From Deltaproteobacteria bacterium (GTDB lineage: Bacteria; Lernaellota; Lernaellaia; JACKCT01), in the NCBI GenBank assembly GCA_027493875.1, contig JAOSJX010000027.1, forward strand, positions 5,237 to 69,236: a stretch of 64,000 nucleotides of DNA. The letters are read 5' to 3'. The stretch's first letter is position 1, and the number at the start of each line of letters is the position of its first letter. The translations under genes were made by a program, and so were the position numbers. Positions 42,701-51,169 of this stretch are shown in pieces. The notes beneath the pieces are model-generated. The model saw nothing but the letters and a program-made list of their open reading frames with translations. It had not been told where the DNA came from and made no database searches.

Positions 42701-43327
42701 GCCGTCGATGCCTCCACCTACGGCTCCGCGTTTCACGAAGCCATGGAACGGTGGGACGGCCGCGGCGAAACGCTGGACGGCATCGCGCGGGAGGTCGGCG
42801 AGGCGTACGGCGTCGCCGAACGCGACCGGCGCGAGATCGTCGGGGAAATGAAGGCCTTTGCGAAAAGCGGTTTGGGGCGGCGCGTTTTTCAGGCGGCGCG
42901 CGCGTGGCGCGAGTTGGAACTCGCCTGGGTCTTCGAAAGCGGCGAAACGGTTCTCCGAGGCGCCGTCGATTTGCTGGTCGAAACGGGCGGCCGTCTCGTG
43001 CTGATCGATTACAAAACCGACCGCGTCCCCGGCGCCGAAGAGGAACGCGCGCGCCACTACGAGCCCCAGCTTCGCCTCTACGCCGACGCCGTCGAAGCCT
43101 ACCTGAACAGGCGGCCGGACGAAGCCCTTCTTTATTTCACGAGGTCCGCCAAGCCCGTCGCCGTGGATATCCGCGAAGCCGCCGCCGTCCCCCTTCGGCG
43201 CCGGGTCCGTGAATTCATCGCCTGGGAACGCCGCGGCAACCCGGCGCCGCCGCCCGGCCGCCCCTGCCTCCGATGCCGGATGGAACGTTTTTGCGTCGGA
43301 ACGCCCGGAGAGCCGCCCGCCGCCTGA
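39783..43327 (+). CDS. addA: AddA-like UvrD/Rep helicase with C-terminal nuclease
   Basis: About 1180 residues over six breaks (near 40045, 40360, 40510, 40890, 41155 and 42310). Helicase motifs are Walker A TAGAGTGKTRVLTTRFAWL, Ia ITFTEKAAAEM, motif II VLVDEYQDVN, III VGDVKQSIYGFRHAD, IV-region TNYRTR, V MSVHQSKGLEFPIVVLADL and VI RLFYVACTRAREHL. The C-terminal PD-(D/E)XK domain shows YGSAFHEAMERW, LRGAVDLLVE and LVLIDYKTDR. It works with AddB in double-strand-break resection. Shared start-stop with addB (39783-39786). Confidence 0.85.
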
Positions 43328-43335
43328 GCGGGCGT

Positions 43336-43363
43336 TTGACCGAGCCCGCGGGGCGACTATACT
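43336..43363 (+). promoter_or_regulatory. Promoter of mazG
   Basis: TTGACC (43336-43341), 16-bp spacer, TATACT (43358-43363). Both boxes match five of six consensus bases. The mazG GTG at 43390 lies about 20 nt past the predicted start site, with AAAGGATG nearby. Confidence 0.6.
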
Positions 43364-43389
43364 CACCGAAATTTTGCAAAGGATGGGCC

Positions 43390-44168
43390 GTGAGCGACGA
43401 ACGTTATACGTGCCGTGACTGCGTGGAAATTATCCGGAAGCTCCGAAGCCCGGACGGCTGCCCTTGGGACAACGAGCAAACCTACAAAAGCCTCCGCAAA
43501 TATTTTCTCGAAGAAGTGTTTGAGGCCATCGACGCGGTGGACCGCGAGGATTTTGCCGGTCTCCAGGAAGAGCTCGGCGACGTGCTCTGGGAAGTCCTCT
43601 TTATGGCGCGCCTCGCCGAGCAAGAAGGCCGTTTCACGATCGACGACGTCTTTCAGACCCTCGGCGAAAAAATGGTCCGGCGCCACCCGCACATTTTCGG
43701 CGACGAGACGGCCGAGGATGCCGACGCCGTGGTACGGCGCTGGGAGGAAATTAAAAAGGCCGAGAAAAAACCGACCGCACGCACCACATTCTCGCCAAGG
43801 TGCCCTTGTCGCTGCCGGGCCTGCTTCGGGCGTTCCGCATCAGCGAGAGGGCCGCGAAAACCGGGTTCGATTGGGACAACGCCGATCAGGTGTTGGAAAA
43901 GGTGCGCGAGGAACTCGCCGAATTGGAGCACGCCCGCCGAAGCGGCGACCACGACGCCCAGGAGGAAGAGCTCGGCGATTTATTATTCGCCCTCGTGAAC
44001 TATGGGCGCCATCTCGGGGTCTCCCGCGGAAGACGGGCTGCGCCGGGCCACCGGCAAGTTCGTGCGGCGCTTCGAACGCATGGAGGAAGCCGCGGCGGGC
44101 CGCGGTGAGGACTGGCCGGGAAATCCATCGACGAGTTGGAGACGATGTGGCGGGCGGCCAAGGAGTAA
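43390..44168 (+). CDS. mazG: MazG family nucleoside triphosphate pyrophosphohydrolase
   Basis: Hydrolyses (d)NTPs, including damaged ones, to monophosphates. It has two MazG domains. The first reads LRSPDGCPWDNEQTYKSLR and EEVFEAIDAV with EELGDVLWEVLF. The second, after breaks near 43775 and 44015, reads GFDWDNADQVLEKVREELAE with EEELGDLLFALVNYGRHLG. The paired EExxE/ExxD acidic sets that bind Mg are intact. A further break near 44120 leads to the C-terminal ETMWRAAKE and stop at 44168. About 258 aa, as expected. Confidence 0.9.
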
Positions 44169-44536
44169 AACCGCTTCTCGACGGGCAAACCGCGCGCGCC
44201 AAACGGGCATTTTACCTGTCCGCGTTCGTCTTTCCAGGAGCCGGCCAGATATACACCGGCCGCCGCAACCTCGGCATCGTGTTCGTCGCCGGAACCGCCG
44301 TCGGCCTGATCCTGCTACTCTATTTCTTTGCGACTGGAATGTCCGCGTATTTCAATGCGTACATGAACATCATCGACCCGAAGGCGGACGCGGTCCAAAA
44401 CCCCGCTTCCATCCTTGGGCGGACGGCCCTCAAAACACTGGCTTTTGGAATTCTTCCGACGTTGATTTTGTGGATCGTCTCGGGCGTCGAAGCCCACCGA
44501 TTTTATCGATCGGCCGAACGCCGCGCCAAACGCTGA
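44147..44536 (+). CDS. Small membrane protein, TM2/DUF5683-like
   Basis: About 129 residues. FYLSAFVFPGAGQIYTGRRN followed by LGIVFVAGTAVGLILLLYFF is the pattern of TM2-domain or DUF5683-like proteins (PGxGQxYxG between helices). A third helix (LKTLAFGILPTLILWIVSG) is followed by a basic tail. The GTG start at 44147 overlaps the mazG 3' end by 22 nt; there is no stronger start. Role unknown. Confidence 0.6.
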   Translation: MAGGQGVKPLLDGQTARAKRAFYLSAFVFPGAGQIYTGRRNLGIVFVAGTAVGLILLLYFFATGMSAYFNAYMNIIDPKADAVQNPASILGRTALKTLAFGILPTLILWIVSGVEAHRFYRSAERRAKR

Positions 44537-44560
44537 TCCGCGCGGCCGCGTTCCTGCTTC

Positions 44561-44778
44561 CCTGTGACCTCTAACCTGCGGCCTGTAGCCTGCAGCCTGT
44601 CGCCTGTGACCTCTAACCTGTGACCTGCAGCCTGTTCTCTGTGACCTGTAACCTGCAGCCTGTCGCCTGTCGCCTGTAACCTGTAGCCTGCCGCCTGTAG
44701 CCTGCCGCCTGCAGTCTGTCGCCTGCAGCCTGTTCCTGTGACCTGCAGCCTGCAGCCTGTCGTCTGCGGCCTGCCGCT
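44561..44778 (+). repeat. Degenerate 7-bp tandem repeat array, consensus CCTGnnn
   Basis: About 30 successive heptamers begin CCTG (CCTGTGA, CCTGTAA, CCTGCAG, CCTGTCG, CCTGTAG, CCTGCCG) with few phase breaks. The first four bases are fixed while the last three vary. It lies between the TM2-like gene and the convergent FYDLN gene. The reverse reading that gives a Gln/Ala/Thr/Gly-rich ORF is a by-product. The arrangement resembles cyanobacterial STRR heptamer repeats in style only. Confidence 0.85.
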
Positions 44779-45072
44779 CTACTCGTCGTCTTCCTCTTCG
44801 TAATCGATATCGTCGTCCTCGAGGATGACCTCATCGAACTCGTCGAAATTGTTGTTCGAGTCGTCGTCGTCGTCATGCTGGCGAACGCGGGAGCGGTCGC
44901 GCGACTTCGACGACGGCACTTTGAGATCCGCCGGGATCACGAACTTCGGCGCGTTGGCCTGGTCCGCGCCGCATTTCGGACAAAGCGCCTTCGATTTGCC
45001 CAGATCGTAAAAAGAGCACACGCAGGAATAACACGTGTAGCGGGTGCCCAGCTTCGGCTTCTGTTTGGCCAT
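44779..45072 (-). CDS. FYDLN-acid domain zinc-ribbon protein
   Basis: A 97-residue protein. The core TRYTCYSCVCSFYDLGKSKALCPKCGA is a zinc ribbon with the FYDL signature of the FYDLN_acid family. A basic bridge (KSRDRSRVR) follows, then a strongly acidic tail from HDDDDDSNNNFDEF to the end. It is intact. It ends directly against the 7-bp repeat array. Function unknown; proteins of this family are widespread in alpha- and deltaproteobacteria. Confidence 0.78.
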   Translation of the reverse strand: MAKQKPKLGTRYTCYSCVCSFYDLGKSKALCPKCGADQANAPKFVIPADLKVPSSKSRDRSRVRQHDDDDDSNNNFDEFDEVILEDDDIDYEEEDDE

Positions 45073-45193
45073 CGGCCGCCCTCCGGTTCAAACCAGATGA
45101 AATGCCGTCTCTAATAGCAAAAGGTCTATGGCGGATCAAGCGGTTCGTGGACGAGCACCAAGGAGCCGCACATTCGACGTGACGAAACCCGCG

Positions 45194-45222
45194 TTGACAC
45201 CGCCGAAACGCGTTTCTATCAT
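45194..45222 (+). promoter_or_regulatory. Strong sigma-70 promoter of the Rossmann protein gene
   Basis: Perfect TTGACA (45194-45199), 17-bp spacer, TATCAT (45217-45222). A leader of about 45 nt carries a CCGGAGG ribosome site before the ATG at 45278. Confidence 0.65.
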
Positions 45223-45277
45223 CGCGCCGTGCCGCGCTGATCATTTGAATTTTCCGTTCCACCCTCCGGAGGTTGCG

Positions 45278-47095
45278 ATGCCCTCTCTTTCGGGCCAGAC
45301 GGTGATGGTCCTGGGTGGATGGGGCCTTGTCGGGCGTGCCATCTGCTACGAACTTCTGAAGGAAAACCCGCGCGCGTTGGTCGTTTGTTCGCTGAAAGAA
45401 CCGGAGGCCCGCGAGGCCGTCGCCGACCTGACCGATGAGCTTCGCGCCCTGAACCACGGTCGCAAACGGAAATTCCGCACCGGCCTTGTTCCGGAATGGG
45501 GCGACCTCTTCCAACGCAAGGCGCTCAAGGACCTCGACCCCGGACGATCGAGGACCCCAAGCTCCTCGACGCCATCATCGCCGATACCTTCGATGATCTT
45601 CTCAAGGTCGATTTGCGCAAAAATTTCCTCTACGGCCTCATCACGAAATACAAGCCCGACATCATTATTGATTCGGTGAATACGGCGACGGGCGTGGCGT
45701 ACCGCGACGTCTACGCCTCCGCGCTGGATCTGCGCCTTCTGATAACGAAAATCGAAATGGCTCGAAAAAACGGCGGTGACGATCGGGTGGCGGTCGACGC
45801 GCTCATTCAAAGCCTGCGCCGCCATTTGACCTCGATCTACCTGCCGCGCCTGATTCGCCACGTCCAGATCATGTACACCGCCATGAAAAAGGCCGGCACG
45901 CACTCCTATTTCAAAATCGGCACTACCGGCACCGGCGGCATGGGGCTCAACATCCCCTACACGCACAGCGAGGAAAAACCGAGCCAGAAACTCCTGTCCA
46001 AATCCGCCGTCGCCGGCGCGCATTCATTGTTGCTCTTTCTGATGAACAACACGCCGGGGCTGGCCTTTACCATGGAAATCAAGCCCGCCGCGGCCATCGC
46101 CTGGAAAGCCATCGACTACGGACGCGTCGAACGCGCCGGCCGGCCGATTCCCTGTTCGACAGCGACCCCGCCAAACCGTTTTCGCTGAAAAACGGCATTC
46201 CCCTGAAAGTGGAAAAAGACGCGCGCATCAAACCGGTCAAGCGGCCGCTGAATGCGGTTTACATCAACACCGGCGAAAACGGCGTCTTCTCCGCGGGCGA
46301 ATTCGAGGCGATCACCACCACCGGCCAGATGGAGTTCGTCACGCCGGAGGAAATCGCGCACAACGTCAAGGAAGAGCTGCTCGGCGGCAACACCGGTTAC
46401 GAAGTCATCGGCATGCTGTCCAACACCGTCATGAAATCGACTTACCGCGCCGGCGTCATGCGCGACCACGCCATCCGGCGGCTGCGGCGCCTTCAGGAAA
46501 AATACGATGACGACTCCGTCGCCTTCGAAATCCTCGGACCGCCGCGCCTGTCAAAGCTTCTTTACGAAGCGCACCTCTTGAAACTCGGATTCCGCGACAT
46601 CAAGGGGGTGCTTCGGGCGACGCCGGAAAGCCTGAGCCGCAAGCTGACCGAAACGATCCGCAAAAACCGCGACCTGCGCGCCCGCGCGGTCTCCATCGGC
46701 ATCCCGATCCTTCTGCCCGACGGAAAATCCATGTTGCGCGGACCGAACGTCGCCGTCCCGCCTTTTCGCGGGCTCGATGTCGTGCCGTTGAAGGCGGTGG
46801 ATATCGACCGCTTCGCCTACGACGGCTGGATCGATCTGCGCGTCAAGAACATGCGGCTTTGGAAATCGCGGCTGCGGGCGCTGGACGCGGAAATTCGTTC
46901 GATGGCGGTGACAGGCCCGAAATCGCGCGAGGCCAACACGTCCAGCCGCGCGCACCGGAAACGCTACGAAATCGAGCAAAAGGGCGCCCCGTGCTGAACA
47001 TCGGCGAGATCGTCGGGTGGATTTTCAACGAGGAAGAGCAAGGAAGCCGCAAGACATATTTCCACCCGCGTGTTAAAATCGCGCGGTCGAGTTGA
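45278..47095 (+). CDS. Large NAD(P)-binding Rossmann protein, SDR-like, function unknown
   Basis: About 605 residues. The N-terminus TVMVLGGWGLVGRAICYELL is a Rossmann motif of the SDR/saccharopine-dehydrogenase type (GGxGxxG). Later segments (YKPDIIIDSVNTATGVAYRD, FKIGTTGTGGMGLNIPYTHS, GVFSAGEFEAITTTGQMEFV) belong to no family I can name, and no Tyr-x3-Lys is placed convincingly. Breaks lie near 45540, 46150 and 46992. The last one moves the end from 46997 to 47095 (VLNIGEIVGWIFNEEEQGSR). The strong promoter and ribosome site suggest high expression. Confidence 0.6.
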
Positions 47096-47109
47096 GGGCC
47101 GCCGCGCGC

Positions 47110-47445
47110 ATGAATCGCCACGCCTATGTCTTTCTGGCCGCCTTTGCCGTCGCTTCCGCGATGTTGCCCGGCTGCACCTGCGCGCCGCGCGACGGGTGGG
47201 ACGACGCCCTCGATGTCGCGTGCGATTGCGGCGGCCTCACCAAACTCATCTATACCGAATGCAGCGGCGAAGTCTTCACGCCCGAAGACGAAGCGGTGAC
47301 GGCCGACCGGTTCGCCGCTTCCTGCCTGGAAGCCGTCAATGACGGCGGGGAAGCGGCCGACAAATACCGCTGCTACATCGAGGCCGCCTGCGAAGCCGAC
47401 GATTGCGAGGAAGCCGCCGAACGCATGCGCCTCTGCAATTTATGA
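47110..47445 (+). CDS. Small Cys-rich lipoprotein
   Basis: A 112-residue protein. Signal peptide and lipobox SAMLPGC place Cys 22 as the lipidated residue. The mature part contains about ten further Cys (CDCGGL, TECSGE, ASCLEA, YRCYIEAACEADDC, LCNL) in a mostly acidic, helical sequence, consistent with a disulphide-bonded periplasmic domain. Intact. Start chosen at the ATG after the AG-rich site rather than the upstream in-frame start. No family recognised. Confidence 0.6.
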   Translation: MNRHAYVFLAAFAVASAMLPGCTCAPRDGWDDALDVACDCGGLTKLIYTECSGEVFTPEDEAVTADRFAASCLEAVNDGGEAADKYRCYIEAACEADDCEEAAERMRLCNL

Positions 47446-47505
47446 AAACCGCGGACATCATAATAGATTGGCGCGAAGTATAGAATGGCGCTAAGTTATT
47501 GATGT

Positions 47506-47863
47506 CTGCATAAATAATGCTACGATGATTTTCCGCCTGAGCTTCCGCCGTGCCGGCCTTCGAGGGCTTCTTGATCTTCTTCGCGCTTCTCGCCAAGGCT
47601 CACCAGCCTTCGCTCGCGCTTCGGCTTGCCTGGCGCCGCGGGCTATTGCCCGTCGCCCAGCAAGCGGGGCTCGCGTCAGGTCGTCACGCTTTGAGCGTGA
47701 CTCGGTGGGGAAGGAACGCCCGAAGGGCGTGACAGGGAATAGCCACGCGCGTCAGCGCCTGGGATCGGATCGAAGAACAAATCAGCCCCCGAAGGGGCCG
47801 GCACCGGAACGGCATCGAGCGGAAAGGATAGCGCGACGCCTTGTCGTAGCATTATTCATACAG
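47506..47863. mobile_element. MITE-like element with 21-bp imperfect terminal inverted repeats
   Basis: The left end (47506-47526, CTGCATAAATAATGCTACGA) and the reverse complement of the right end (47843-47863, CTGTATGAATAATGCTACGA) match at all but two or three of 21 positions. The 358-bp interior has no gene. No clear target-site duplication is seen, so a non-autonomous transposon is inferred from the termini only. Confidence 0.5.
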
Positions 47864-47929
47864 AGGTCTATAAGACGTCATGGCCCCCGCTTTTTGTCAT
47901 TCCGACCGAGTCACGCTCAAAGCGTGACG
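47682..47929. repeat. 24-bp perfect inverted repeat pair
   Basis: The sequence at 47682-47705 (core CACGCTTTGAGCGTG) recurs as its exact reverse complement at 47906-47929. Each arm is itself nearly palindromic (CACGCT/AGCGTG around TTG). One arm is inside and one outside the MITE-like element, so they are two copies of a small dispersed palindromic repeat. Confidence 0.7.
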
Positions 47930-48343
47930 AGCGGCGGCCTTCCCCGAGCGCTTACCCTGAGCGAAGCCGAAGGCGCGACCGAGGGGAACCCCTTTCTTCC
48001 GGTTCCCGCCGTGGGCGACCGACGCACGGCCAACGTCCTCTTCTCGCAATGGGAACGTGCGCTCCGCGCCTCGCCAGGGGCGCGCCGGAACGCTTATCTT
48101 AGCGCCATTCGTGGCTGTCCCGATTTTCCCCAAAAGTACGGTGTCCCTAAAAAACAGGGTGTCGATGAACGTCCGCGAAAAAAGGAGAAGCCGGCGGCCC
48201 CAGCTTGGGCCGCCAACGGGGGAAAGTACGCGATGAGGTAGGCGACCGAAAACGGTAAGGGGTCATTATTGACAAGCGCGGTTATGGGTGTCCCCGTATT
48301 TCAAGACAATAGATGTCATTCGTCATGTTTTTTCTCTGGGATT

Positions 48344-48857
48344 TCAAATATGGTATTGGCTACTCCCTCTTGGCACAATTCTACCTCCATTCCGATACCA
48401 CTCAGCAGCACCTTGGCTATAACCAATGTCGCGATAAAGGGCACTTGCTCCTATTTTTGTATTTTTCACAATTGTCGGGTAAGTAAAGTGCTTTTTCCAT
48501 TTCCGCCAGAACTTTTCGAACAGTTTGATGGCGGCCGGGTTATCGATAACCTTTTGCTCTTTGGCATCCCACCAATCGCTTTTGGTGCTAGGTTGGCAAG
48601 CTAAGAGACATTGCCCATCTGTCCTTGGAACATCCAATTGAACCCAACCATTCTTGCCTGGCTCAAGGTGATCAGCACGTAACATCGAATAGTCAGGATC
48701 ATTGGGGGGACAGATATACTCGATATGCATGTTTTAACGATTCCTCATGTCCATCCCAAATTTCCAGTGGTACTATTGGACCGTGATATAATATCGCTAC
48801 CACTCCTAATTGATTCATAGTTTCCCTGAGCCATTGGGAAAACTCATGAATTGTCAT
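48344..48857 (-). CDS. Candidate immunity protein for the second Rhs toxin
   Basis: About 170 residues joined over one A-run slip near 48720. The N-part MTIHEFSQWLRETMNQLGVV starts 29 nt after the toxin stop. The C-part runs through YSMLRADHLEPGKNGWVQLD, IKLFEKFWRKWKKHF and SALYRDIGYSQGAAEWYRNG. The position directly downstream of the toxin tip and the AT-richer composition are typical of cognate immunity genes. The alternative is two short genes (48699-48857 and 48344-48730). No family was identified by me. Confidence 0.55.
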
Positions 48858-48885
48858 AAAGACAAATTTACTTCGCGATGCCAAA

Positions 48886-50718
48886 TTATACCTCACTTTT
48901 ACCTTTGGTGTATGGTGTAAGCCGGGACGTGTGCCTGTTCCCAACTCAATATCTTCAATGGCTTTTAGTTCACGAGGAATTGGATTCCCCGCTTTTGTTC
49001 CCAAGCCAACGTTCTCTCTATAGAATTGTTCCTTCAGGTGTTCGATTAGTTATGTCAGGACGACGATATGGCCTCGTGCCACCAGGTGTTTTTGACGATC
49101 TCCTCGGTCATAGCTTCCACCACCTAAATGTTCATGCCCGGCTGCTTTCAACTCTTCTATCCTCTGATCGATTTTGGATCGGTGTTCAGGTCCTCCACGG
49201 CTGCCGGGATGTTTAGATGTGCTTCTTGCTACATTAACGTTATTCGCGGCATGTATTCCAGAACCGGAGTTCACGCAGGACACCTCCCGCCTTAGGAGAA
49301 ATCCTACCAACAGCAGCTTCACCTAACTTCAATCCACCGTAAGCCATAAAGCCAGCCTTGAACGTGGCCACTTCTGCCTGAAGGATGTGACCACCGGTCG
49401 CCTTTATATCTCCCTTCTGATAGGCATCGATCGCCGCGGACGTTTCAGCAACGGCGGGCATCATAGGGTTCAAGTTTTCATTCAATGCAGCTTTGGCTCC
49501 GGCACTACCTCCGCCTGCATTGGTATACGGATCTTTCATGGCGCAATACAATCGTACGGCGTCTTTGGTAGAATAATACGCCGCACCTGCCGGATTCATC
49601 ATAGGAGCCGCGTCTGCTATTGCACGATGCGGATTCCGGATTGCCTGCGCCATTCCCTCTTTAGCCATTTGTAATGCTTCGTTACCGGCTCCGTATATAA
49701 TTTCACCTTGCTGTATTCGAGCAGTGGCTTGCTCCTCCGTACGGATAGGTTGGGAGAAACTGGTTGCTAAACTCTGTCCTCCCGTGGGATCGATATTTCC
49801 AACCGGATTAGTCCTCACGTACGCATATACATTCGGCCCGTCATTTAGGCCGGACGGGTCCGCCGCCGTCCACCTCCCCAGCCACGCGGCGTAATATCGC
49901 GCGCCGTAGTAGTAGAGCCCTGTTTCCTCGTCCCGTTCCTTGCCCGTGTAGCGGTAGCGCTTGGCGACACTCGCCGTTCCCCAGTGGTAGGACGTCCCTC
50001 CGAACGGAAAATACTCCTCATAAGAAATCACCGTACCCGTGTCGTCCGTTTCAACGCACGACGAGCCCAGGTGATCGGAGTATTGGAACCGGATAAGGGA
50101 AGCGGGATCGGTGATGGCGTCTCCTCCTTCCCAGGTTAGCGTCTCCACCAAGGCCAATCGCTCGTTCGGGCTCGAATCGGTCGAAGGAGCCATCACATGA
50201 AGCGACTCCCGCTCCAACTCGATGTCTCCGTTATCGTACTCGCGGTAAATTTCAAAATCCCCCACGGAGATCCGCTCCTTCGTCCGGACCTCGCCGGCAT
50301 CCTCCGTGACTTTGCGCACGCGCCGGCCGGACCCGTCGTACACATAGTACGTGACCGGCTGGCCCGAGGTTCCCGCCGACGTCGCCCTCAACCGGTCCCG
50401 CTCGTCCCACGTCATGAGCGCCAAATGCGGCATGGCCGTCATCTTCCCATGCGCATCGTGCGTGTAGCTCCGCGGCGTCGGTCCGATCTGGTTTTGGGAA
50501 AGGCGGTTGCTGTCGTTTGCGTAGGAGTAATCCCGCGTCCAGGAATTGCCGGTCGCCGTGTGCGCCGTCTGCGTGATGTTGCCCACGGCGTCGTATGCGT
50601 AGGTCTCCTTATAGTTGATGAGCGCGTTCGTGTCGTTAGGGTGGGGCGCACCATGCGGCGATGGGTCGTTCGGTCCTGGTTGCTGATCACGATGTTCGCG
50701 ACGCTTGGCTCCGATCAT
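48886..50718 (-). CDS. Truncated Rhs core with C-terminal toxin tip (cassette 2)
   Basis: About 610 residues. The Rhs part has YD-repeats (YDAVGNITQTAHT, YYVYDGSGRRVRKVTE) and the hallmark core end YRYTGKERDEETGLYYYGAR, then GRWTAADPSGL and DPTG. The tip follows a helical linker. Its last domain, stitched over breaks near 49278, 49105, 49090, 49021 and 48920, reads SKIDQRIEELKAAGHEHLGGG, VKTPGGTRPYRRPDITNRTP, then YRENVG, KAGNPIPRELKAIEDIE and LTPYTKG. I recognise this as a polymorphic-toxin domain that recurs at Rhs/CDI C-termini; it is nuclease-like by analogy. The ATG (50718) overlaps the stop of the first immunity gene. The long N-terminal Rhs shell is missing. Confidence 0.7.
49845..50460 (-). 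repeat. 616-bp near-identical repeat, copy 2 (Rhs core)
   Basis: Matches 52059-52674 at a constant offset of 2214 bp with no gaps. By eye there are some 15-20 mismatches. It encodes the conserved Rhs core end. Confidence 0.9.
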
Positions 50719-51169
50719 TCGCATGCTTCCAGGGCTCGAAGAATTGCTTCACCTACTTGTTGAGGCTCTGCATTATATGGCAGACGTTCGTCGTGCCCGC
50801 TTACAGGCCCATAACCGCGGCCATCTTTTTCTTTGACGGTTCAATAATGATTATTCCTTCATGTAAATTTACCGTGATACATCTAGCATCACTTTGAAAC
50901 GCACTCCAACTTTTCACGCCAGCGGCGATGTATAAAGGCTTCATCAGTTCCTTCAACAAACTGCTCCATTCGTGTTGTTCCGGGTGATGCACGCCACCTC
51001 GAGAATTTGCCAGTGCTGCGAGCACCGCTGAGCCAATTTCATACGGGATATCCAAACTCTGAAGTAACGTGATTTGGCCGTCGCCTAACCATATTCCTGC
51101 CGTCGTAAGCGAATCGGTTCCTATAAAGATTTTGCCTTTCCGTTCGTAAATCGTCGCGTGCTTATTCAT
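50715..51169 (-). CDS. Candidate immunity protein for the first Rhs toxin (CDI-immunity-like)
   Basis: About 150 residues. ATG 51169 overlaps the toxin stop (ATGA). The main ORF reads TIYERKGKIFIGTDSLTTAGIWLGD and ends at 50801. One slip there extends it through GHDERLPYNAEPQQVGEAIL to a stop at 50715 (ALEACE). The ending pattern (GEAILRALEAC) resembles a family of contact-dependent inhibition immunity proteins. It would neutralise the tip of cassette 1 in the cytoplasm. Confidence 0.6.

Larger units (their letters stand above)
47446..48343. other. 900-bp non-coding interval with inverted repeats
   Basis: There is no convincing gene. The interval contains the MITE-like element (47506-47863), a 24-bp inverted repeat pair (47682-47705 and 47906-47929) and a REP-like CCCTGAGCGAAGCCGAAGG at about 47954. 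The open frame 47525-48241 is Arg/Ser/Pro-rich and spans the repeats. The last 100 bases are AT-richer and lead into the Rhs immunity region. Confidence 0.6.

Noticed and set aside
44561..44778. CRISPR array
   Set aside because: Units are 7 bp with no alternating repeat-spacer structure of 25-40 bp, and no cas gene is present in the window.
44613..44876. Gln/Ala/Thr-rich ORF over the heptamer array
   Set aside because: Period-7 DNA gives a cyclic peptide in every frame; it overlaps the FYDLN gene in the wrong frame.
47525..48241. 238-codon ORF in the non-coding interval
   Set aside because: It crosses the right end of the MITE-like element and both palindromic repeats, and its composition is Arg/Ser/Pro noise.
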